From Adineta vaga (Eukaryota; Rotifera), in assembly GCA_021613535.1 (NCBI GenBank), contig CP075495.1:6510001-6574000 (forward strand): DNA of 64,000 bases, in the 5' to 3' direction. Positions 12,901 to 25,800 of the stretch are shown piece after piece. Both the position numbers and the translations under genes were made by a program. The notes beneath the pieces were generated by a model. The model worked only from the letters and a program-made list of their open reading frames with translations. It ran no database searches and had not been told where the DNA came from. The stretch's first letter is position 1, and each line of letters starts with the position of its first letter.

Positions 12901-15383
12901 TAATCGATATACAACACAGATTGAAAATGCATATTATTACTGTAATCCACCAGAAACTCGAGAAATTGAAAAGAAAGTTCGTTCACCAATCCAAGAATAT
13001 TTACGAAGATTACTTTTTAAAGATTTGACTAAAATGTCCATCGAAAAGGTAAGATTAGCATTGTTAACCATTCATAAATTCTTTTGTTTTGTTTAAAGAT
13101 TCTTCGTCAACTTCGTAAATTCAATTGGTATGATACAGAATTTCGTTTATATGCTATTAAATGTTTAGCAGCACCATATGGTATGAAATTTAATTCAATT
13201 CAATGTCTCGCTAGTATTCTTTCTGGTTTATCACATTTTTATGTAAGTCATAGAAATTTTAAAAAGAAATACAAAGAAGTATTATTTTCATAGGATGATG
13301 TCGCAATTGAAGTACTTGATAGTGTTCTCGATGATATTCGTTTAGGTCTTGAAGTATGTATACATATTCTAGAAGATATTTTAATAAAAGCTTTTTTGTT
13401 TCATTGAAGATAAACATTCCAAAATTTAATCAACGACGACTATGTATGATTAAATATCTCGGTGAATTGTATAATTATCGAGTTGTTGATTCAATTATTA
13501 TCTTTCGTACATTATATTTATTAATAACTTATGGAGTTAATTTGGATAGTATGTTAGAATTGAATTTGCTTTTATTTAAATCAATGTAATTTTGATTTTC
13601 ATTGATAGATTCGGAGCCGAATGAAATTGATCCACCTGAACATTTATTTCGTATTCGACTTGTTTGTACATTACTTGATACGTGTGGTCAGTATTTTGAT
13701 CGTGGTACAAGCAAAAAACGACTGGATTGTTTTCTCATTTATTTTCAAGTAAAATATAAGCGTTTCGTAAGATTCACGAAATACATAATGAATTTCTTTT
13801 TTCAAGAAATATTATCATTTTAAAAAAGAACAACCAATTTGGAATGTGTTAACTTATCCATTTCCACGTGAAATTGAACATATAGTTGATGAATGTATTA
13901 CAGATTTAAGACCAAAATTTACTAAAGCAACTTCATATGCAAAAGCATGTGAACAAGTTGAAAATATGGAAAAAGAATTTATTGGTTTAATCAGTAAGAA
14001 TATCATCATTTGGATTGAATTTGTTTTCGTGTCATTGTTGAATCTTCTATAGATGAACAACAAGCTAAAGCTACAGCAAAAGATATGATACATCAATCAC
14101 GTGATGTAAATTTAGCACCCATTACTGAAGATGAAGAACAATTAGCAGAAAATCCGAATGATGATGATCGTCCGAATGTGGAACGACAGCAAGATGATGA
14201 AGAAGTAAAAAAAAACTTCGATTAAATTTCGATATTTCATTTCAATCGCAAAAATAGGATGAAAGAGATCAAAGAGGAAGAGAAGATGATGACGAAGAAG
14301 AAGAAGAAGAAGAAGATGACGAAAGTCATGGAACTGCTCGTGTTCGTCGTACACGTCCAAGCGGTGGTAGTGCTGATCGCACGAGTGGTGGTAGTGGTGT
14401 TGATGAAGAATATCTCGATACAGACGAGAATGATGTCGTCAGTTTTGATGATGAAAATCAAAGTCGTCGTAAAAATTCAACTGAACGAACAAAAGTCGCC
14501 AGTGAAGAAGATACAGAATTTATGAAAGCATTTGATGCATTAGTTGCTGAGTCCGTCGCTGTAAGTTGATTAAGTTTCTTTTTAATTGGTAAAAAAGATT
14601 CTTGTTTTCAAATAGCAACGTACAAATGATATGACAAAAGTTCCAGCACCGGATATTCCTATTCCAGTTCATTTACGAAAAAATAAATTACCATCAACAA
14701 CATTGATGAATATTTCACGTAGGAAAGAAAAGAAATAATTGATGAAGAAGAAATTTTCTTTTTATAGATAGCGATGGTGATGATGAAAGTGAAAATACAG
14801 TTAAAAAATCGGAAACAGTTAATTTTGTTGTCATGCTCAAGAAAAATAATAAACCACAAGTAAATTATTAAGAAGATTCTATTTAAAATATGAAACCAAT
14901 TCTTTTAGTTTTATGATATGGCAGTATCGAGTACATCTGAAATGGCATTACGATTGAAAGCTCGTGAACAAGTATGTTTTTACGATTTTCAATGATTTGA
15001 TATAAAAGTATTATTTTTACTAGGCGGATCGAGAAGAAAAGGCTCGATTAAAAATACTTACGTTGAATATGTCCACACGAATGGAGCAACAAGAAAATGA
15101 ACAAGGTTTGTCTGTTTTTACAAATTAATTTATAAAACAAAGTTTTCTTCATTTACTTTTCAATAGAATTAATGATGAATGTAACAAATCGTTCAACACC
15201 AACATCAGCTGTAAATTTCAATCGAGAAAAAAAACCAAAATATGTTCCACCTAAAGGTGCTCCAGATGCTGATCTTACTTTGGATCAAAGTAAGACAATT
15301 CTAATCATTTTTGATTCCGAAAAATCTTTAAAATAACTTGTCTTTATTTAGAAAACGGTGAACAAACTCCAGTATGGAACTAA
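9926..15383 (+). CDS. UPF2: regulator of nonsense transcripts 2 (UPF2)
   Basis: Nonsense-mediated mRNA decay adaptor that bridges UPF1 to UPF3 and the exon-junction complex. Twenty-two exons: 9926-10337, 10391-11331, 11504-11636, 11719-11783, 11832-11970, 12035-12154, 12223-12323, 12373-12798, 12863-13048, 13099-13242, 13294-13353, 13410-13548, 13609-13748, 13807-13993, 14053-14204, 14258-14560, 14616-14718, 14768-14859, 14909-14971, 15024-15105, 15167-15289, 15352-15383; the frame closes at 1380 residues. After a Gly/Asn/Tyr-rich N-terminus come three MIF4G-type segments (LRTLTEQQRDALCRDMQGLN; DQIYIESKIKTVRFIGEL; PPEHLFRIRLVCTLLDTCGQ). A Glu/Asp-rich stretch follows, and a C-terminal UPF1-binding region ends near KYVPPKGAPDADL. 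TTG just upstream of the ATG is not needed. A poly(A) signal lies at 15851-15856. Confidence 0.96.
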
Positions 15384-16035
15384 CATCAGACTTCAACTAT
15401 GATAATTGCAATCATCAAAGCAATTGAATAGAAATGATACTCATGCACGATTGCATTCAATACTTGGAAACAAAAGTCATTCGCTGAAATTTCTATAAAA
15501 AAAAATATATGTGATGAATTCCTATGTACAGTGATTTACTGGAGATTATGCAAAATGAAGTCTGTTTCTTTTTTGCTTTATTTTTTGTTTTTCGTTTGTT
15601 TCTTTACCTTCTTCTTTGATTTCTTTTTCATCATTAAACATAGGAGAAAATTAAACAAGAACACAGAAGAATAACTAGATCTTCACTCTCTTGATACACA
15701 TTGTATACTATGAATTTTTTCTTTCTGAATCCTGTTTGTTTGTTTGTTTGTTTGTTTTTTGTTACTTTGTATCTTGTGCCTATCTGCTTAAACAGTCATC
15801 ATCAAAGATAATGTGTTTTACTAACGAAAAGAGAGATGGAAGAAAAATGAAATAAAAAATTTATACAATTCGAATATTTTTATATGGATTATTAAGAGTT
15901 TGAGTGGTTAATATGTCGATTAAAGACGTTATAAATAGCTATGAGATTATTGTTAGTTTTCTTCTGATATATATTTACTTCCTACAATATTAATCTTTTC
16001 ATCTTAGACAAAAAGTACATCGCATACGAATACAA
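15384..16035. other. UPF2 3' region and methyltransferase upstream region
   Basis: Contains a TGTT repeat (15733-15756) and a plausible UPF2 polyadenylation signal AATAAA at 15851-15856. No gene seen. Confidence 0.6.
15733..15756. repeat. (TGTT)n tetranucleotide repeat
   Basis: Short TGTT tandem repeat in the UPF2 3' region. Confidence 0.8.
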
Positions 16036-16824
16036 ATGACAAGTAATGATATGAATTTAGTTGCTGCTGAAGGTTTTCAAAAAGCAGCAAATGTTTATGA
16101 ACAAGCACGACCATCTTATGCAAGCGAAGCAATCGAACTTATTAAATCACTTTATGATAAACCTGATATAATTATCGATCTAGGCGCTGGTACAGGCAAA
16201 CTAACACGTTTATTAGGTCCAGTTGGTGCTCGAGAAGTAGTCGCTATTGAACCTGTATTATCCATGCGTGAGAAATTGAAAAATATTCCTTTAATTACGA
16301 AAATACTTGATGGAACAGCTGAACATATACCTTTCGATGATCATACTATTGATATGATTATCTCTGGTCAAGCATTTCATTGGTTTGCTAATCATCGAGC
16401 ACTAACGGAATTTCATCGTGTATTAAAACCAAATGGTTTATTGATACTTTTGTGGAATTCAACAGATGATGGTGGAAAACAATGGGCAGAAAATATAGAG
16501 AAATATATTGGTTCATTTAAACCAACGGATACACCACGTTATAAAACAATGGAATGGAAACAAGTATTTGAAAATCAAAATTTATTTTCATCATTACAAC
16601 ATCGTCAATTTAGTCATAAACAACGTGCAACACGTGATTTAACAATGAAACGAATTTTATCTACAAGTTTTATTGCTACATTACCACCTGAACAGCAAGC
16701 AAATTTAATTGATGAAGTTCGAAAAATTTTAGAAAATGCTGAAGAACTTCAAGGTGTGCAAGAATTTGATATAGATCATGTTACAAATATTTATTGGTGT
16801 TCACCGATGAATTCTTCGTCTTAA
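16036..16824 (+). CDS. class I SAM-dependent methyltransferase, intronless
   Basis: Probable small-molecule methyltransferase of the Methyltransf_11/25 group. Single open exon of 262 residues. The SAM-binding motif I is IIDLGAGTGKLTRLL (~50), followed by an acidic residue in VVAIEP, a motif like DGTAEHIPF, and SGQAFHWF, which resembles trans-aconitate-methyltransferase/CRG1-type enzymes. FHRVLKPNGLLILLWNS is the usual post-motif strand. No signal peptide or membrane segment is visible, so it is probably cytosolic. The substrate cannot be told from sequence. It is the only multi-domain-free, intronless enzyme among heavily intron-split neighbours on this strand. That fits horizontal acquisition, as is common in bdelloids, but also fits a retrocopy. 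Codon use is as AT-rich as its neighbours, so any transfer is not recent. Confidence 0.88.
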   Translation: MTSNDMNLVAAEGFQKAANVYEQARPSYASEAIELIKSLYDKPDIIIDLGAGTGKLTRLLGPVGAREVVAIEPVLSMREKLKNIPLITKILDGTAEHIPFDDHTIDMIISGQAFHWFANHRALTEFHRVLKPNGLLILLWNSTDDGGKQWAENIEKYIGSFKPTDTPRYKTMEWKQVFENQNLFSSLQHRQFSHKQRATRDLTMKRILSTSFIATLPPEQQANLIDEVRKILENAEELQGVQEFDIDHVTNIYWCSPMNSSS

Positions 16825-17145
16825 TTTCCATTTAAAAACTATTTTCGAATTTATTTCAATTTTTTTCTTGATTACAATCTTAAGTATTTATGTAATTCAT
16901 TTCAATATCAAATATTCATATAACAGTGATTGAAAGTATGAAATCAAACACTCACTTTATTTTGTTTTCTACGTACAGATAAAATCAAATCATTTGTTCT
17001 TTCTCTGCTACAATTCGAACAGAACATTAGCAAATGTGATTACAAAAAAAATGTTTCACATGAAAACCTAAAATAGAATGAATTTACATATGAAAGAAAA
17101 GCAAACTTATCTTATTTCGATTACTTTATTTAAAAACAACATATT
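16825..17145. other. convergent 3' regions
   Basis: Short gap between the methyltransferase stop (plus) and the stop of the uncharacterised minus-strand gene. AT-rich, no gene; the two 3' UTRs may overlap. Confidence 0.55.
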
Positions 17146-18452
17146 TTACATATATTTCGAAATAAGATTTTGCATACGATTCGCATATGTTTGTTCGTAT
17201 GGAGCAGCTGGCCGAGGATCTGTTATTTTAGGGCCAAAATTCAAACCAATATAATGTTCGCGTGAAGTTGTTAGTGCTGTTCGTGGTCGTTCTTTCGACG
17301 ATGCAATTGTTTGAGACATTTGTGTGGATTGATTTGGAACTGGTTTTTGCACTGGTAAGGGTTGATTTAATACTGATGTTACTAGACGAGGACCAGCACT
17401 TTGTGCACGTTGACGACTTGTTGTGTTTGTATTATTATTGCTTGGGGTGGTACGTGATTGTAGAGTAATTGGTACTACAATATTGATCATTTCATCTTTT
17501 GAAGGAGGAGGAGGAGGTGGTGGTGGTGGTGGTAGCGTTGATGTAGAAAGACGAGACGAACGACCAGATTTGCTATCATCAGTGGTATTATTCCATATCA
17601 TACAGGCTGCAACACTTCCTTCACCCTTAGCTGAATGTTTACTACCTTTCTGCTTCGACATTTGTGTACGTGATGATAAAAATCGTTGAAATGTTTCTTG
17701 ACGAATTTCTTTTGATCGTTCTTGATCTGGTTGACCATGTTTATAAGCACAGGAATAAATACTAGCATTTGATGATAGAGATATTGGTACATTATTTTCA
17801 CCAGTATTTTTTATTGTTTGGATTTCTGAAAGAATACGTGATGGTGTTGTTGCGCGATTATAATCATCAGCATAGGATGTGATTTTAACACTTTCAGCAA
17901 GTGCCTTATGATCGGTATTAGATGGTATCCAACTGATAAGATATGGATTGAAATCTCCGCGTGTATTAGCCGTCGATTTTCGTTTACCAAAACCCTTGAA
18001 AAATAAATGAAAATCATAGAAAATAGATTGAAATCGATTTCTAGTGTTTTTCATCCTTCGTTTACCGATTGAGTATTTCGAACTAATGGATCACATTCAA
18101 ATTTGAAACGATTATCATGTTGAGAAAATACATGCGTATTCGCTTCCACCTAAAAGTGTACAATTCAGGTTGAAATATAATGCTAAAACAAAGTACAAAC
18201 TGTTTGTCGATCAATAAATTTTTTCGGTGGAATAGGTTGAGCTAGTTGACGAAAATATTGCGCTAAATCTGCTCGTGATTTAGCTCGAAAGTTACCATAA
18301 TAACTAGTTGGAAACTATAATTCAAAAGATACGAAGATCGCCAATAAGATTTAGATAATCCTATCATTGATATATCTTACCCATGAACCTACAATTCGTT
18401 GTGCATCTGTGGATGTAGCGAATGGAACTTGTCTTACATGGACTTGACTCAT
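17146..18452 (-). CDS. uncharacterised proline-rich protein
   Basis: I do not recognise the family. Exons (minus): 18381-18452, 18201-18314, 18066-18149, 17146-17994; 373 residues and the frame closes. The N-terminal ~110 residues look compact: MSQVHVRQVPFATSTDAQR, then FPTSYYGNFRAKSRADLAQY, FSQHDNRFKFECDP and GFGKRKSTANTRGDFNPYL. The rest is Ser/Thr/Gln-rich and includes a run of ten prolines encoded near 17510-17535, ending EQTYANRMQNLISKYM. Short Phe/Pro/Tyr motifs like these occur in small ciliary microtubule-associated proteins, but that is only a weak impression. No membrane segment or signal peptide. It is convergent with the methyltransferase gene. Confidence 0.8.
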
Positions 18453-19829
18453 ATCAAATAATTTTTTTTGATTTTTAATCAATGACACACGTAATGAACT
18501 GTGTACTACTTACTTGTACTTCTTACAAAATAATATATGTCTTGTTCGTATTTATGTTGTTAACAACACGACACACGACAACGACGTCAAGAAAAATTGA
18601 ATGAGAGAGAGAGAGAGCAAATGACAAACTTAAAAAGAAAAATTGTAGTAAAAGACACTCAAAAAAAGTATTCTCTCCCTCTCTCTTCAACGGACATTGT
18701 AATGCTTACATACTGAGGCAATACTATTATTTTTTTCCGTTTTCTTTTGTTGACTCAAAAAGGAAGGACAAAGAGAGAAACAAGATTAATTGAATAAAAT
18801 TTTGCTGGAATATTTCATTCGAACTGAATAAAACTCAATGTATTTCAGTGTAGTTTCTATTGTTCTAATAATCGGTAGAATTTTTTTCTTCAAGATTTTG
18901 ATTTCTTCTGATTAAAAAAACATAACGAATAAAAAATTTGAAACGGCAATATATGAAGATCAAATATTTGTACAAAATTTTAGTTTATATTTCTAACTGA
19001 TCACTTGAAATAGTTATTTATAATTAAATTGCTCTTTGTGTTGTTTTGATTATTCGTCATTTCGTGACGAATACGAACGAAAAGATATAAAAGAAAGAAA
19101 AACAGATGTTTATCATTTACCTACTCAAGAGAAGAAGAGATTCTGAAATGGAAAAATGCTTTTTTGTAATAGTATAAGTAAAATAAATCATGGGTAATAC
19201 AAATAAAATTGTTTCTTGTTGTTATGTATGTAAGTTGATGTACACACAGGTCAAGAACGTAAAATGGTAGTTACCTCAAATAAACAGGTTATTTTTTTGT
19301 TTGTCTATATTTGTAATGAAAATTGCAATGGTTGAATGAAATTTCCATTGACAATATGTTCAAAAGTAAAATATAGGATCATAGAAATGTTGAGAATCTG
19401 GTCCTATGTTGTAGTTCAAAGATAATGTTAATTTGATGAAGAAATGTAAATACTATATCATCAATGACTGTTAGCGACGATAAAAAGGTGAAGTGTTCAG
19501 TTTGTCGTGTCAGATTAGTAATGCCATCTTTCGAAAGAGTGCTGTTAACAACAGAGAAATGAGAAAGGTATTTCCATCGCTTCAAATACTGACAATGGTA
19601 CCTCATTGACAACTACTACTTTTTGTTTTTTTTTGTTCTACAGCTTTTTCTCTTTTGTTTCCTGTACGTTTTCTTTTGATCGGTCTGTGTATATTACATA
19701 TTTGTTCTGAAAGATGTATTGAGAAGCAACATATATAAACTTTCAAAATTTATGCATAGTTCCACTTAACGGAAAGTAATCGAAATCTTTTTCTCTTTTT
19801 TTAATAGAAATCACATCGATTATCTATTA
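18453..19829. other. divergent intergenic region upstream of LOXHD1
   Basis: AT-rich sequence with short GA and AAAAG runs. No convincing coding exon; the TTTTTTTAATAG just before 19808 could be a 5' UTR splice acceptor for the following gene. Confidence 0.5.
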
Positions 19830-22800
19830 ATGGATATGCATACGAACTCATCTGCTTTTCAACATATTGTTAATTATGGCCCACATTCTGTTGTTGTCGC
19901 AAACCCGCATCATAATCATAATCATAGTCATAATCATAATCATCACCACCATCAACATCACCCTCGAATTTATTCGATGCCACCACCAAAATCGCGACCT
20001 GTTCAAAAAGCAGTATCGTCTTATCAACTCGTACCTCTCGTACCTCTCGTACCTGTATCGTGCAGTACAATCTATACACCAGTGCAGCAGCAGCAAAGAC
20101 CACCATCACAACCATCGCATCAACAATCTCAGAGTAACTATCTCTACAATATATATGTAAACGCATATTTTCTTTTTGTTTTATCGTTTTAGTAATGCAC
20201 GATCCGTTTTTTGCCGAACAATATCAAGCTAGTAAGTTTCTTGGATACTCAACGATATCGTATATAATTACTTTTGCTATAAGGTCGAGGAACGTCAGCA
20301 AAAATTCCAAAATATAATTCCCTAGATGATCCTCATATGCAAGATTATTATGCTCGAAAATTTGGTACACGTCCTAGATCATCCACGAAACGGTCATTGC
20401 GACCAGATGCACTCTATCGAATTACACTAAAAACAGCGGATACTAAAGATGCTGGAACCAATGCCAAAGTTTACCTGAGTATCTATGGAAAAAAAGATCG
20501 AATTTGTCGGAAATTATTAACACGTGAAACAATGTTACGTGGTCAAACTCAACTTTCACTATCATTAAATGGTCTCGATAAAATTGATGATAATGATTTA
20601 TATAATATTGAATTTAAACGTGGATCCACAGACATTGTTTATATTCGATGTAGAGATCTTGGCGTTATTCATCATATTGTTCTCGAAGTACGAGATAATT
20701 TTTTCTTTATTTCAGTGATAATAATATCCATTGGAATTAATCTTTTTTTCAGCATACTGGTCTATTGTTTGAGCAAAGTTGGTTATGTGAATTTGTATTA
20801 ATTACAAACGTTCGTACGGGTCGTTCATGGTTATTTCCATGTAATAAATGGCTATCATTATTTCATCCAGGAGATGGTTCGTTATCCGTAGAACTTTATC
20901 CTAGTGATTACGCATTGAATAATGATCGAACAAGACCACATGGACCTAAAGATACTGGTAAAATTATAAAGAACTTCGATTAACATCTTTCTTTTCTTTT
21001 TAGAATATGAAGTCGTTGTTATCACAGGTGACAAACGAGGTGCTGGAACAGATAGTCAAGTTTCTATGACATTATTTGGTCACGGTGGAAAACGAACAGA
21101 AAAAATTCATTTAAATAATTCAAACAATAAAAATCCATTTGAACGTAATCAAACCGATAAATTTCGTGTTAAAGGTGATTATGTTGGAGAATTAGTGAAA
21201 CTTCGAATTGAACATGATAATACAGGTCGTTTACCAGGCTGGTTTCTTGATCGAGTATGATAACAGATTTTCTTTGATCAACAGAGAAAAAGGCAAACTC
21301 TTTTTTCTTCAATAATTAGATCGTTATTACAGATTTATATGATCCGAAAACAAAATATTATGCAACATGCAATAAATGGTTAGCTAAAAACGAAGATGAT
21401 GGACAAATATCACGAGATCTTACATTGTCAGCAATGCAGCTGAAGGGAGACAAAGTATGATATGAGAAGAAGAAAGTGTGTTTCATAGTTTTCTTCATCT
21501 TCTTTTATTTAGACAATCAATATAAAGTATCAGTCTTCACAGGAAAAAAACGAGGTGCTGGAACCGATGCCGATGTGTTTATCACTCTCTATGGTGATTT
21601 GGGAGAAACAGGTGCCATTATGCTCGATGATAAAAAGAATAATTTTGAATCCGGAAAGTAAATATTAAAGATATGAAATTCGATTTATCTATTCCATCTT
21701 GTCTTTCATTATTTTAATAGGAAAGATGAATTCACTATTGAATGTCCAAGTGTAGGTGAATTGAATAAAATTTTGATTGCACATAACAATAAAGGTACAG
21801 CACCTGGTTGGTTTTTGGATCGTATTTTAATTGAAGATCTTAATGCAAGTCGTATTTATGAATTTCCATGTTATAAATGGTTAGCAACTAATGAAGATGA
21901 TGGACAAATTGCGCATTATCTTTTTCCAGTTAGCGAAGGTCATGGACCACAAGCTACAGGAGGTAAATAAAATAACTTTTAGACAGAAAAAGAATATTAA
22001 AATCTCTTATTCTAATTAAATTTATAGAGAATGGTAAGGAGAAAATAGCTATTGTCTGTCTGATTAATTTTTGTTATCTGAATTGATTATATAAGAAAAA
22101 TTTTCGTCTATGTTTGCATATTTTAGGTATTCCATATAATATTACTGTTTACACTGGTGATAAACGAAACGCTGGTACCGATGCCCGAGTTTATATAGTT
22201 ATGCATAATAAAGAATCATCATCTGGTGAAATATTTTTACCAAATGGAAAATTTGAACAAAAATCAGTTGATATATGCAAAATTGACGGTCCAGAAGCCT
22301 TAAGTCCATTAACAGCATTAGAAGTGGGACATGATAATACTGGTATGGCAGCTGGCTGGTATCTTGACAAGGTTTGTTCATAGGAAAAAGAAAGATTAGA
22401 AATAAAATAATAAATAGTTATAAAACAGTAAAATGCTGATCATAAAAGAATATAAAAAAAGACCGATAGTTGATGAACAAGGAATCAAAAATTTTCTTTG
22501 CTGCTAACGTCCTTGTAATTCTGATTCAATAAGAATTTTATCTCCTATTCTTTCCAGTCATAATTGCAATCGGATACGTACTTTACTTTGAAATCAATAT
22601 TTGATCTGTATCATATTTACCCTATATTGATTTTGTATCGTTTGAATATATTAGATTGTGGTTGATTGTCCAAGTACAGGAATTAAACAAACATTTCCAT
22701 GCTACAATTGGCTCGCTGACAATGAAGGCGATAAACTTATTCGACGTCGATTAAAAGAAGATTTATCATTACGTGAAACACGTCCACCAAGTAATAATAA

Positions 22801-25800
22801 AATTTATTCTTTAATTCATCTTGTTCAATGACTTTTTTTTATTTTCATAGCTATTCCCTGGTATATTTGGGTATATACAAGTGATTTGAAAGGAGCTGGT
22901 ACTGATGCTCAAGTAAATCTTGTTCTCTATGGTCGTGATGGTAAATCGGATGATATGAAATTACAAAGTAAATCCAATGCCTTCGAAGCTGGTCAATGCG
23001 ATGAATTTAAATTTGATATTGCTGATGTTGGAATACCAGTTAAATTACGTGTTAGTCACGATAATAAGCATGCATTTGCAGCATGGCATCTGGATCGAGT
23101 AAAACTATAAGAAAGAAAAACGTTTTTGTTTTATTATTATTGAAATATGTTTAGATTGAAATGGAAAATTTAAATACAAAGGATCGTTATAAATTTGCAT
23201 GCGGAAGATGGTTATCGAAAAAAGAAGATGACAAACAAATTATTCGAGAATTACCTGCTGAAGGTCCCGGAATTAAAAAACCTTTACCTGTAGTGAAATA
23301 TTTTGTTGATGTACATACGGGTAATAAATCGGGTGCAGGAACCGATGCAAATGTTTTCCTTAATATCTTTGGTGAATGTGGTGATACAGGAGGTAATATA
23401 TCTCATCGTTTTCTCTTTTTCTCATTGAAGAATTATGTTCATTTTTTTAGAACGACCCTTGGAATATTCGAAAAATAAAAATAAATTCGAAAAAAAACAA
23501 GTAAAAGAAGATTATTAAATCAATGATATAATAAAACTATTATTGTTGTTTCTTATTTAGGTTGACAACTTCATTATTGAAGCTGTTTCATTAAAAGAGA
23601 TACAGAAAATTCGTATTGGTCATGATGGCACAGGTTAGTTCCTTCATTAAAATTGAATTAGATTCGTTTTTTCTAATAATAAATATAATTTTTCCATTAA
23701 AATAATTAGGCGCCGGTTCTGGATGGTTCTTAGATAAAGTTGTTGTTCGACCAGAAGATGAACGTTATAAACCAGCTACATTCGAATGTAATAGGTATAC
23801 TAGAAAAAAAATCGAAAAAGATTTCAATTGTTTCGTGTCTTCCTTTTTTTCTTCTTCTTCTTCTCATAGATGGCTTGCTGTCGATGAAGATGATGGACAA
23901 ATAATTCGTGAATTAACATTAGCATCAGCTGCACAACATTTAGATAAAACAACATATAATGTACGAATAAAAACTGGTGATGTTTTTCAAGCTGGAACTG
24001 ATGCTGATGTACACTTGAAAATCTTTGGTAGCAAAGGAGATACAGATAAACTTCCATTAAGAACAGCAAATCATACATCAAATAAATTCGAACGAAATCG
24101 TATTGATAATTTTACATTTGAATTTGCCGATCTCGGAAAAGTTTGTTGTTTTACTTTTGATGAAGATAGTTTTGTTATACATATTTTTCTTTATAGATTG
24201 CACATATTCTTATTGGACATAATGGAAAAAATCCAGGCGCAGGCTGGTTTCTTGATTGGGTAGAAATCGATATACCAATGCGAGGAGAACTTTATAAGTA
24301 AGATTTTTGTATATAATTAAATTCACTTCTGAATTTGTTTTATAGATTTTCTTGTCATCGTTGGTTAGATAAAAAAGAAGGTGATGGTAGAATCGAACTT
24401 GATTTACAACCGTCTGATGTTATTACGAAAGCGGGTGGTCAGTAATCATATAAATATGCTTATCAAATCGAGTAAAACATAATAATTATTTGTTTTTAGT
24501 TATACCCTATGAAGTAACTGTCTTTACTGGCAACAAAAATGGCGCCGGTACTGATGCAAAAGTATTCATACAAATGTATGGTTTAAATGGTAAAACGGAA
24601 GAAATGACTTTGAGTAATAAATCAAATTCATTCGAAAAAAATTCAGTGAGAGAAAACGATTATTCGCTTGTTAATTAACTAACTTATTCGATTTGAATAT
24701 TTTAGGTCGATAAATTTAAAATTGAAGCACCAGATATTGGACAAATTCAGAAAATTCGAATTGGACATAATTCAGAAAAAATGGGCTCAGCATGGTATCT
24801 TGAAAAAGTAGGAGATTTTCTTCTGATTGTTTTGATTCAATATCAAACTCTTGTCATTTAGATTCTTGTCCAACGACATTTAAGTGAAACATTTGATAAA
24901 CGTAAAAGAAGTAAGTCAAATTGTGCTTGATTTTTTCAAATTGGAAGTTTTAATCCTATGTTATTTAGGTTTTAAATCTGGTGGTTCATTGCGTCTTAGT
25001 CAGATTAGTGCTGCTGATCCAAATGTTGAGGAGTATTGGTTTTTCTGTCAACAGTGGCTTGATAAAAGTTCAGGTGACAAACAAACTGTTCGAGAATTAT
25101 TACCAACAGATGAAAATGGAAATCCTCTAAGTGATCGAAATGGTAAAAATCAGTATTTATTCTTCTTATTATTTAAAATATCTTTCTTGTTTACAGAAGT
25201 AACATATACAGTGCACGTCTTTACGGGTGACAAATCTGGTGCTGGTACAGATGCTAATGTTTTCTTGACAATCTATGGTGAAACTGAAGATTCAGGTATT
25301 GAATTTCGATTCAATGAAAACGTTTGATTAAAATTGAATGGTATACTTTCTTTTTAGGTGAACGAGCTTTAACAAATTCGAAAACAAATCGAAATAAATT
25401 TGAAAGAAATAAAGTTGGTTTACTTCGTATCTAATCTTTTCATTTGTTATGTTATTTTTTTCTATGAATTTTAGGAAGATGTCTTCGAAATAAAAGGCAT
25501 TTGGTTAGAAAAATTAAGAAAAATCAAAATTCGACATGATGACGCTGGAGTATGTTGATCAATACATTGATTGAATAAGTTTCAAATATCTTTTAACAGG
25601 GTGGTTCAGCATGGTATCTTGATCGTGTGGAAATTGTTGATCCACAAACTGATCAAGTGTAAGTAACAAGAAATGAATATAGATTATCGTCTTATGGAAT
25701 CTATCTTGTATTTTTTTTTAAGATTCCATTTCGTCTGTCAGAAATGGTTAGCCAAAGATAAAGATGATGGAATGATCTCTCGTGAAATACCTGCTTTGGA

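Noticed and set aside
14237-14525. Overlapping open frames on both strands in the UPF2 acidic region
   Set aside because: Produced by the GAA/GAT repeat encoding the acidic stretch of UPF2.
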